Notes under the pieces: model-generated
Seen by the model: only the letters and a program-made list of their open reading frames with translations
What the model was told of the DNA's origin: nothing
Databases searched by the model: none
Made by a program: the position numbers and the translations under genes
Virus record (IMG/VR): IMGVR_UViG_3300018083_000048
Span: 1-45,647 of that record
Direction: 5' to 3' (one strand)
Source of the DNA: a virus
DNA: 45,647 nucleotides
Shown here: positions 40,074-45,647 of the stretch, one piece after another
Layout: every line of letters begins with the position of its first letter
How positions within the stretch are numbered: position 1 is the first letter of the stretch

Positions 40074-40555
40074 CTGGCCGCCCTCACGTGATCCCGTGGT
40101 ACCAGGCGGAGGATCGAGCGACGCGCGACGCGCTCGACGTGCAAGCGTGTAAGGAATGCGGCGCCGTGCTCTGGCGCCGCGAGACGACGAAAGACAAACC
40201 ACGTTACGCGCCCGGCGCTCTCGTCGGCGACGATTGCCCGGGCTCAGAGGAGAACAGCAGCATGGCAAAACGAGCAGCAAGGAAACCACGGCCAGAACAG
40301 GCGGATCTCCCGGGTACGGAGGACTCCGCGATCAAACCGCTCGAGGACGCGGCGAAGCGGTACGCGAAGATCCGCGACGAGCGGATGGAGCTCAACACCG
40401 ACGAGGCGAAGATCAAAGCGAGCCTGATCGTCCTCATGCACAAGCACGGGAAAACCACGTACAGCCGACACGGGATCACGATCACGCTCGTACCGGAGGC
40501 GGAGAACGTGAAGGTCAAGATCAAGGGTAAGGACGATGCCGACGACGAGACGTAA
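40070..40555 (+). CDS. Unknown protein, possible second internal start
   Basis: A 161-aa reading frame beginning at a TTG that overlaps the preceding stop. The N-terminal part has CKECGAVLWRRETT. The C-terminal part is a helical hairpin (YAKIRDERMELNTDEAKIKA) followed by a beta hairpin (TYSRHGITITLVPE) typical of small phage proteins with a coiled-coil plus 'Y.h.g..i.l.....kvKVk' ending. An in-frame ATG at 40262 has a very strong AGAGGAG site and would give only the 97-residue C-terminal part. Both products may be made. Confidence 0.55.
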   Translation: MTGRPHVIPWYQAEDRATRDALDVQACKECGAVLWRRETTKDKPRYAPGALVGDDCPGSEENSSMAKRAARKPRPEQADLPGTEDSAIKPLEDAAKRYAKIRDERMELNTDEAKIKASLIVLMHKHGKTTYSRHGITITLVPEAENVKVKIKGKDDADDET

Positions 40556-40757
40556 TCGCCGACGGCCGCCGTCGAGGCGTCATGAGCGGTACCTCGCCGA
40601 CGTGATCAGGCGCGTGCACGTGATGAACGGCGACGTCTCAAGGATCGATCCGCGGCGCGTCGATCGCGCGCTCGACGTCGGGCGCACGGCGAGCGACGCC
40701 GCGGATCGTGAGGTTCGCGCCGGCGTGCTCGAGGCCAGGCGGGAGCGGCGATCGTGA
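40536..40757 (+). CDS. Unknown small basic protein
   Basis: A 73-aa Arg-rich protein overlapping the previous gene by 20 bases and the next start by 4. The N-terminal 25 residues hold many Arg (RRNRRRPPSRRHERYLADVI); the rest is helical. A nucleic-acid role is possible. Confidence 0.5.
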   Translation: MPTTRRNRRRPPSRRHERYLADVIRRVHVMNGDVSRIDPRRVDRALDVGRTASDAADREVRAGVLEARRERRS

Positions 40758-41284
40758 GCGGGTTCGCGCTCTATCCCGTCGCGAAACACTGGTGGTCACT
40801 CACCGATTACGGCGCCGTGCTCGACACGGTTCGGCGCCTGGGCGCGAAACGCGTGATCGAATTCGGCCCGGGCTCCTCTACCCTGGCGCTCGTCGAGGGC
40901 GGCGCCGAACAGGTCGACACGTGCGAGGACGATCGGAAGTGGTACGACGTGCACCGCTCCCGCGTGGGCCGGCAATTCGCGCCCGTCGTGAGCGTGCACC
41001 TGTACACCTGGGGGGATCCGCTCACGATCCCCGCGCTCGAGGGGCGGCGCTACGACATGGCAATGATCGACGGGCCGCACGATACCCCCCGGCGGCCCGT
41101 CGTGATCGAGTACTGCATGGCCAGGGCAGCGGCGGTTCTGATTCCTACTGAGGATTACAAGGTATCGTCGCCGCCGCTCCGGCCGCACATCGCACGGATC
41201 GCCGCCGCCCATGGTGCAACCGTCGAGGTGTGGGATACAGGGCCGACGTCGGGATCGTTCGCGCTCATCACGGGGCACACGTGA
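40754..41284 (+). CDS. SAM-dependent methyltransferase, class I
   Basis: A 176-aa protein. The SAM-binding motif reads VIEFGPGSSTLALVEGG near residue 36, an acidic residue ends the second strand (VDTCEDD), and MAMIDGPHDT near residue 105 resembles motif IV of small-molecule or sugar methyltransferases. It lacks DNA methyltransferase motifs. It might modify a glycan along with the late cassette, or a host molecule. The GTG at 40754 overlaps the preceding stop. Confidence 0.7.
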   Translation: MSGFALYPVAKHWWSLTDYGAVLDTVRRLGAKRVIEFGPGSSTLALVEGGAEQVDTCEDDRKWYDVHRSRVGRQFAPVVSVHLYTWGDPLTIPALEGRRYDMAMIDGPHDTPRRPVVIEYCMARAAAVLIPTEDYKVSSPPLRPHIARIAAAHGATVEVWDTGPTSGSFALITGHT

Positions 41285-41535
41285 CGCGACTACATCACGC
41301 GGCGCGCTCACTGTCCCGAACGATCGACGCGTTCCGCGAGTACCGCCCAGGGGAGGAGGGGGATCGAAGGGCGGAGATCGAACGCGTCGAGTCGAAGGAC
41401 TGGCGAGGGGTTCGCGTGTTCCGCGTGCACTGTGACGGGCCGTACGGGCGGGGCCCGCATGATCATTGGGTACAGGAGTACATCCTGTGGAGTCTGATCG
41501 ACGTGACGCGTTATCGGTGTCCATTTCACCGCTGA
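41281..41535 (+). CDS. Unknown small protein
   Basis: An 84-aa protein beginning with a GTG overlapping the previous stop. It has two Cys near the end and an aromatic helix (HDHWVQEYILWSLID). It closes the early cluster; a 177-base gap follows. Function unknown. Confidence 0.55.
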   Translation: MTRLHHAARSLSRTIDAFREYRPGEEGDRRAEIERVESKDWRGVRVFRVHCDGPYGRGPHDHWVQEYILWSLIDVTRYRCPFHR

Positions 41536-41712
41536 GTAAGGATCGATCAGTCGAGAGAAGTCGAGGTCGATCACGCGAGCTCGACGGGGAGGGGGGAGGG
41601 GGCGCCGTAGGTTCTTTCCGCGAACGCCAGCAGAGCGGGCGAGCGAGGCGCAAACGGCCGCTAGTTCTCAATCAGAATTTGGGTCCGGTTAATTGGATCG
41701 ATGGAGGTTCAC
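41536..41712. promoter_or_regulatory. Noncoding gap with G-tract and AT-rich patch
   Basis: A 177-base gene-free region upstream of the packaging operon. At 41586-41602 GGGGAGGGGGGAGGGGG could form a G-quadruplex. From 41662 to 41705 the sequence turns AT-rich (TTCTCAATCAGAATTTGGG, CGGTTAATTGGATCG). No clear consensus promoter was found, but it is the most likely place for a late promoter or another control site. Confidence 0.45.
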
Positions 41713-41868
41713 GTGGCGACAGAATTGGAATACGGAACGGCGAAGGTCGGCGCGCTCGACGCGCTCGCGAAGTTTCTCAACGCGGCCGCGGAGCTCGTGA
41801 CGTTCTTTCGGAAAGAGCTCGAGCGCGAGGCTGCCGAAGTCGCGGCGAGAAAAGGCGGCCGCTCATGA
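41713..41868 (+). CDS. Small helical ORF heading the packaging operon
   Basis: A 51-aa ORF. GGAGG lies 5 bases before its GTG and its end overlaps the next gene (ATGA). It reads as one amphipathic helix (LDALAKFLNAAAELVTFFRK) followed by a charged helix. Function unknown. Confidence 0.6.
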   Translation: MATELEYGTAKVGALDALAKFLNAAAELVTFFRKELEREAAEVAARKGGRS

Positions 41869-42152
41869 GCGAGCTAGCACGGATCACCGCTCGCTATTTC
41901 GCCGTCCTCCTCGAGCGCGAGGGGCTCTCAGCATCGATCCCCGACATGCGCGCGGAAGTCGCGGCCGCGGGGGAGGTCGACGAGCGGGCGCACGCGGCCG
42001 CGGCGGAGGCGGCGATCAACGCCTGGCACGCGACCGATCAGGCGAAGGATCCCGCGTCGGCGTCGGCGGCGTATCAGCGGAAGATCGACGGCCTCGTCGA
42101 CGGAGCGCGAGACGAGACGGCGCGCGGGCGCCAGGCGCGGAGGCAACCGTGA
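41865..42152 (+). CDS. Unknown helical protein
   Basis: A 95-aa helical protein (SELARITARYFAVLLEREG, AAAEAAINAWHATDQ). It is in a 4-base overlap with both neighbours. No family was recognised. Confidence 0.6.
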   Translation: MSELARITARYFAVLLEREGLSASIPDMRAEVAAAGEVDERAHAAAAEAAINAWHATDQAKDPASASAAYQRKIDGLVDGARDETARGRQARRQP

Positions 42153-42448
42153 GCGGATCGAGGACGGCGGGCCCGGGCTCCGGCGGCCGTCTGGTACGCA
42201 AGGCGACGATCACGACGATCGGCGAGGGATGGGCGAGCTATCTATCGAACGTCGTTCCGACGGCGGCGTCGGAGTCACAACGCGAGGAGACGAAACGCGC
42301 GTTCTACGCGGGCGCCGCCGCGATGTTTACCGCGATGCTCGACGCCGCAGAGCTCGAGGAGGATCAGGCCGCGGCCCGCGTCGAGGGCCTCGATCGCGAG
42401 CTCGACGACTATCTCCGTCTGTTCAAGGCGCGCGAGGGGGTCAAGTGA
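42149..42448 (+). CDS. Unknown helical protein
   Basis: A 99-aa protein starting with a GTG. After a Gly/Ser-rich N-terminus it has helices (ETKRAFYAGAAAMFTAMLDA, EDQAAARVEGLDRELDDYL). The FYAGA...F segment is common in small helical phage proteins. Function unknown. Confidence 0.6.
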   Translation: MSGSRTAGPGSGGRLVRKATITTIGEGWASYLSNVVPTAASESQREETKRAFYAGAAAMFTAMLDAAELEEDQAAARVEGLDRELDDYLRLFKAREGVK

Positions 42449-42756
42449 TCGTCGCGCACCTCCGCGGCGTCGGCCTCCCGATCTGGATCCCCGACTGGCT
42501 CCTCGAGCGGATCGCCGCGCGCGACGAGCGGCGATCGATCGCGGCGGCGCGCGAGATCAATCGGCGCTGTCCGTTCACGCCGACGCCGCGGCGCGTCGTC
42601 TGTCCGGCGTGTCGGGTACCGTTCACGCGACACGGCGCCGCGAACTCGTCTCACTTCTACCGGACGCGCGAGGAGAACGAAACCTGTATCGTCTGCCGGG
42701 AGGGGCTCGATCCCGTCACGCTCAAGCCTCTCGCGCGGCGCGAGGTGCAATCATGA
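42445..42756 (+). CDS. Zinc-finger-like protein
   Basis: A 103-aa protein starting at a GTG overlapping the previous stop. CPACRVPFTRHGAANSSHF and CIVCREG provide two CxxC pairs for a zinc site of about 30 residues. The N-terminus (LPIWIPDWLLERIAARDERR) is helical. Function unknown. Confidence 0.6.
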   Translation: MIVAHLRGVGLPIWIPDWLLERIAARDERRSIAAAREINRRCPFTPTPRRVVCPACRVPFTRHGAANSSHFYRTREENETCIVCREGLDPVTLKPLARREVQS

Positions 42757-43277
42757 TCGAACCTGGCAAACCTGAGAAGCTCACCGCCGGCGAGCTCGTC
42801 GAGGCGCTCGAGATCGCGGCGTCGCGGATCCGAATGGCGGCGCCGGCGGATTTCCGACACGTCGGCGACGTGATCGCCGGCCTGGCGCTCGAGGCCGCGG
42901 CCCGGCTCCGCGCCGGCGACGTCGGCGGCGTGCTCGCGCGCGTCGTGACGTTCTCGGCTCCCGTCGATCACCACGGCGACGTCTACGCGCCCGGCTCGCT
43001 CAAGGGCGCGCGCGTCCCGCTACTCGAGGCGTTCGACGAACAGAACCCGATCGGCGTCGCGTCGATCCTTGAGGACGGAACCGCGCGGCTCTGGCTCAGG
43101 CCAGGGCTCGCCGTGAACCTCGAGAAGATCGCGAAGCTCTCACCGATCAACGTCGGCCTGGGGTTCCGCGTCATTCGCTCGCACGTCGACGACGGCGTTC
43201 GCGTGATCGATGAGCTCGAGCCTCTATGTGTCGGGATCGATCGCCGTGTGCTCGAGGGCCTCGACGATGCCGGCTGA
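42753..43277 (+). CDS. Degenerate prohead-protease-like protein (pseudoenzyme)
   Basis: A 174-aa protein. A helical N-terminus precedes a domain that follows the caudoviral prohead protease plan: HHGDVYAPGSLKGARVPLLE, then EQNPIG, and INVGLGFRVI. In active relatives the second segment contains HD and the last SIGF/SVGY. Here Phe94 replaces the His and Gly135 the Ser, so the catalytic pair seen in the 7113 fusion (His81, Ser133) is absent. It may be a structural or regulatory homologue. It lies just before the small terminase region. Confidence 0.5.
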   Translation: MIEPGKPEKLTAGELVEALEIAASRIRMAAPADFRHVGDVIAGLALEAAARLRAGDVGGVLARVVTFSAPVDHHGDVYAPGSLKGARVPLLEAFDEQNPIGVASILEDGTARLWLRPGLAVNLEKIAKLSPINVGLGFRVIRSHVDDGVRVIDELEPLCVGIDRRVLEGLDDAG

Positions 43278-43524
43278 TACGTGCGGCGCGAAGTCGGGCC
43301 TGCTCGTGTGCGATCGCGCGCCACACGTCGACGGCGATCACCGCGGATACGACGAGGAGCGGGACGCCGTTCTGTTCTGGCCGACGCCGGCCGCCGTGCT
43401 CGAGGAGCTCGGGCGGCTGATCCGCCGTGGACTCGCGCAAGTAGAACCCGCGGAACGGCTCGAGGCCGGCGCCCGATTGAAGGCGACGATCGACGACGCG
43501 ATCGGGAGCGGCCCTCGTGCGTAA
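43267..43524 (+). CDS. Unknown small protein
   Basis: An 85-aa protein overlapping the previous gene by 11 bases. The N-terminus (CGAKSGLLVCDRAPHVDGDH) pairs two Cys with two His in a pattern seen in small phage metal-binding proteins; a helical C-terminus follows. Function unknown. Confidence 0.55.
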   Translation: MPADTCGAKSGLLVCDRAPHVDGDHRGYDEERDAVLFWPTPAAVLEELGRLIRRGLAQVEPAERLEAGARLKATIDDAIGSGPRA

Positions 43525-43855
43525 TATGTCGTTCGCGCTCACGACGGATCAGATCCAACGGCGCCAGAAAACCGTCACGCGCCGCAACGGCTGGACGTTC
43601 GCGAAAGTCGGCGACGTCGTTCAACCCGTGATCAAGTCGCAGGGGATCCCGAAGGGCGAGCACGTCGAGAAGATAGGCGGGCCGATCCGGTTCACGGCCG
43701 TCGATCGCGTCACGCTCGGATCGATCTCCCCGCAGGACGTTTACCGCGAGGGGTTCCCGAACCTCACGACGCGGCAATTCATCACGTTCTACAAGCGGGC
43801 GAACGGCGGCCGTCGCGATCAGATCGTGACGCGGATCGCTTTCGAGTATCTGTGA
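43517..43855 (+). CDS. ASCH-domain-like protein
   Basis: A 112-aa protein. MSFALTTDQIQRRQKTVTRR, then KVGDVVQPVIKSQGIPKGE, and a terminal TRIAFEYL are typical of phage ASCH-type proteins, an RNA-binding PUA-related fold. GGGAG ends 8 bases before the GTG at 43517; the ATG at 43526 is the usual homologue start. Its role in phages is unclear. Confidence 0.75.
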   Translation: MRNMSFALTTDQIQRRQKTVTRRNGWTFAKVGDVVQPVIKSQGIPKGEHVEKIGGPIRFTAVDRVTLGSISPQDVYREGFPNLTTRQFITFYKRANGGRRDQIVTRIAFEYL

Positions 43856-44418
43856 GCAAACGCCGGCGAGCTCGATCCACCAAAAAACGAAAGCGGAAAC
43901 CCGCGGCCGCGGCGCCGCCCGTCGAGATGTCGATCGCCGCGTTCAGTCGGGATCGCAACGTCGACGAGAAAGCCGTTCGGAAGGGGATCGCGTCGGGCCG
44001 GATCCCGGCGTCGTGTGTCGGGCTCTCGAGGAGCGGGCGCCGACAAGTGATCACCGACGTCGCGGCCGCGCGCCTGGCGTGGGATGCGAACGCCGCGAAG
44101 GTTCCGCCCGGCCCGTCGGTCGACGGCGAGCGGCAATCGCTCAGCGAGGCGTCGCGCCTGGCGACGATGGAGCGCCATCGGGGGCTCCGGATCAAAAACG
44201 ATCTGAGCGAGGGGCGCGTCGTCGACGTCGTGATCCAGAAACGGGCCGCTTTCGAGGATGCGCGTATCATCCGTGAAACCTTGCTCAATCTCTCGGCTCG
44301 ACTCGCCGCCGTGCTCGCCGCCGAAAACGATCCGGCGAAGGTGTTCGCGATCCTCGACGACGCGATCCGCCAGGCGCTACACGACACGGCCGATCGACTC
44401 GAGGCCGCCGGCGAATGA
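43852..44418 (+). CDS. Terminase small subunit, Nu1-like
   Basis: A 188-aa protein. After a basic N-terminus, MSIAAFSRDRNVDEKAVRKG reads as a Nu1-type winged helix-turn-helix that would bind the packaging site. A long helical C-terminal part (LRIKNDLSEGRVVDVV, FEDARIIRETLLNLSARLAA) is like Nu1 relatives that dimerise and touch the large subunit. Its place 120 bases ahead of the large terminase supports the call. The GTG at 43852 overlaps the ASCH gene stop. Confidence 0.8.
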   Translation: MSKRRRARSTKKRKRKPAAAAPPVEMSIAAFSRDRNVDEKAVRKGIASGRIPASCVGLSRSGRRQVITDVAAARLAWDANAAKVPPGPSVDGERQSLSEASRLATMERHRGLRIKNDLSEGRVVDVVIQKRAAFEDARIIRETLLNLSARLAAVLAAENDPAKVFAILDDAIRQALHDTADRLEAAGE

Positions 44419-44555
44419 CGCGCCATCACGCGCGGATCGCGGAGTCCTGGGCGAGCACGATCCGCCGCGCGATCGAACTCGGCGAGGGCGACGCCGCCAG
44501 GCGGATCACGATCGGGCTCGTGCGGCGCCTCCGTGAACTATGGGCGCGCGCGTGA
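44415..44555 (+). CDS. Small basic ORF between terminase genes
   Basis: A 46-aa ORF starting at an ATG that overlaps the small terminase stop and ending within the large terminase start. It is helical and basic (IAESWASTIRRAIELGEGDA, ITIGLVRRLRELWARA). Perfect overlap on both sides suggests that it is translated. Function unknown. Confidence 0.55.
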   Translation: MTRHHARIAESWASTIRRAIELGEGDAARRITIGLVRRLRELWARA

Positions 44556-45647
44556 GCGAGAGCGACGCGGACGCCGTTCGCGAGATCCGCAAGGCGCGCG
44601 CCGACGGCCTCCGGCCCGATGCCGTCCTCACCGTGAGCGAGTGGGCCGACGCGCACCGGAAGCTCCCGAAAAAGTCGAGCGCGGAACCTGGGCCCTGGCG
44701 CACGGATCGCGCGCCGTACCTCCGCGAAATCATGGATTCGTTTTCCTCGCGCTCCGACGTCGAGGAGATCGTATTCATGAAGGCCGCGCAGATCGGCGGA
44801 ACCGAAGTCCTCCTCAACGCGCTCGGCTACATCATCGATCACGCGCCCGGGCCCGTGATCCTCGTATGGCCGACGGTCGACACGGCGAAGCGGGGATCCC
44901 GGCAACGCGTCGCACCGCTCACGACGGACACGCCGACGATCGCAGAGAAGATCGCGCCGGCGAAGTCTCGCGACGCGGCGAACACGGTTCTCGAAAAGAC
45001 ATTCCCCGGCGGGCACCTCGTGATCACCGGCGCGAACTCCGCCGTCGGCCTGCGATCGATGCCGGCGCAATACGCGCTCATGGACGAGATCGACGGCTGG
45101 CCGATTGACGTCGACGAGGAGGGCTCCCCGATCGCGCTCGTCGAGGTTCGGCAGCGCACGTTCGCGCGGCGGAAGCGACTCAAGATCTCGACGCCGACGA
45201 TCGCCGGCCGCTCCGCGATCGAGGCCGCGCACGATCGCGGCGACGCGCGCCGGTACTTTGTCCCGTGTCCGATCTGCGGGGAGTTTCAAGAACTCACGTT
45301 TGATCGGCTCGTGTGGACGAAGCTCGATCTCCCGCCGGCGGCAGCCGTGTACGAGTGTGCGGCGTGCGGCGATTACATCCGCAATCATCAAAAGACGGCG
45401 ATGCTCGCCGCCGGCGAATGGCGCGCCACGCACCCGGGCCGCGGCGCCGGGAAGATCCGGAGCTATCACCTCAACGCGCTCTATGCGCCTGTCGGCTGGA
45501 TCTCCTGGGGCGAGATCGCGGTCGAATTCGTCGCGGCCGAAAAGGATCCGGAGCGGCTCCGCGTTTTCATCAATACCGTACTCGGCCAGGTGTGGACGTC
45601 GAAAGGCGAGGCGCCGGAGTGGGCGGGCCTCTACAACCGCCGCGACA
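44540..45647 (+). CDS. Terminase large subunit, N-terminal part (continues at 1)
   Basis: The 5' part of the large terminase gene, open to the end of the window and continuing at base 1. FMKAAQIGGTEVLLNA is the deviant Walker A of the lambda gpA family, YALMDEIDGWP the Walker B, and a zinc-ribbon-like pair (CPICGEFQELTF; CAACGDYI) follows. The ATG at 44540 overlaps the upstream ORF by 16 bases; the GTG at 44552 with a 4-base overlap would give 689 aa. Neither has a clear ribosome site. Confidence 0.93.
   Translation, partial: MGARVSESDADAVREIRKARADGLRPDAVLTVSEWADAHRKLPKKSSAEPGPWRTDRAPYLREIMDSFSSRSDVEEIVFMKAAQIGGTEVLLNALGYIIDHAPGPVILVWPTVDTAKRGSRQRVAPLTTDTPTIAEKIAPAKSRDAANTVLEKTFPGGHLVITGANSAVGLRSMPAQYALMDEIDGWPIDVDEEGSPIALVEVRQRTFARRKRLKISTPTIAGRSAIEAAHDRGDARRYFVPCPICGEFQELTFDRLVWTKLDLPPAAAVYECAACGDYIRNHQKTAMLAAGEWRATHPGRGAGKIRSYHLNALYAPVGWISWGEIAVEFVAAEKDPERLRVFINTVLGQVWTSKGEAPEWAGLYNRRD
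45525..45647. repeat. Terminal direct repeat, right copy
   Basis: Identical to bases 1-123. Together with the continuous terminase reading frame across the junction, it shows that the contig closes on itself. Confidence 0.95.

Noticed and set aside
1-45647. CRISPR arrays and tRNA genes
   Set aside because: No regularly spaced direct repeats and no cloverleaf-type sequence with a T-arm motif were seen on either strand by eye.

Overview
The window is a complete double-stranded DNA tailed-phage (siphovirus-type) genome assembled as a circular contig. Bases 1-123 are repeated exactly at 45525-45647, and the large terminase gene runs off the right end and resumes at the left end. The unit genome is therefore about 45,524 bp. 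All convincing genes lie on the + strand and are packed with 4-base ATGA, GTGA or TTGA stop/start overlaps. Base composition is about two-thirds GC by eye, and GATC is strikingly frequent. No integrase, tRNA, DNA polymerase, helicase or CRISPR array was found, so a virulent, host-replisome-dependent phage is the simplest reading. The host cannot be named. The GC content, the consensus sigma70-type promoters and a parS site of the GC-rich bacterial type point to a high-GC Gram-negative-like bacterium.

Right end to left end (41.7-45.6 kb, then 0-12.5 kb): packaging and head genes. The order is small terminase, large terminase (lambda gpA family), gpW-type connector, lambda gpB-type portal, a fused prohead protease/major capsid protein, a DUF2190-type capsid cement protein, head-tail joining proteins, a gpZ-like protein and the tail tube. 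A four-gene glycan-modification cassette sits between gpW and the portal. It holds three separate glycosyltransferases and one protein fusing GT2, methyltransferase and PIG-L deacetylase domains. A perfect 16-bp parS palindrome lies between the large terminase and gpW genes.

12.5-24 kb: tail and lysis. This region holds a frameshifted tail assembly chaperone, a tape measure protein, a 1333-residue hub/fibre protein with Ig-like domains, a two-TM holin candidate, a lytic transglycosylase, a large unassigned beta-rich protein and a glycoside-hydrolase-like protein. It ends at a strong GC-rich hairpin.

24-41.5 kb: early and accessory genes. Two near-identical TTGACA/TAATNT promoters head a run of small unknown genes and a Cro-like HTH protein. 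Beyond these are DNA methyltransferases (an N4/N6 amino enzyme, a phage Dam and a C5 enzyme), a ssDNA-annealing-like protein with a RecB/Cas4-type exonuclease, a replication-initiator-like protein, a RusA resolvase, a phage metallopeptidase and many small zinc-ribbon proteins. A 183-codon ORF is nested out of frame inside the C5 methyltransferase gene and looks like a genuine overprinted gene.

The best candidates for new biology are the overprinted ORF in the C5 methyltransferase gene, the phage-borne parS site, the GT2-methyltransferase-deacetylase fusion inside the head module, and a second prohead-protease-like protein that lacks its catalytic His and Ser.
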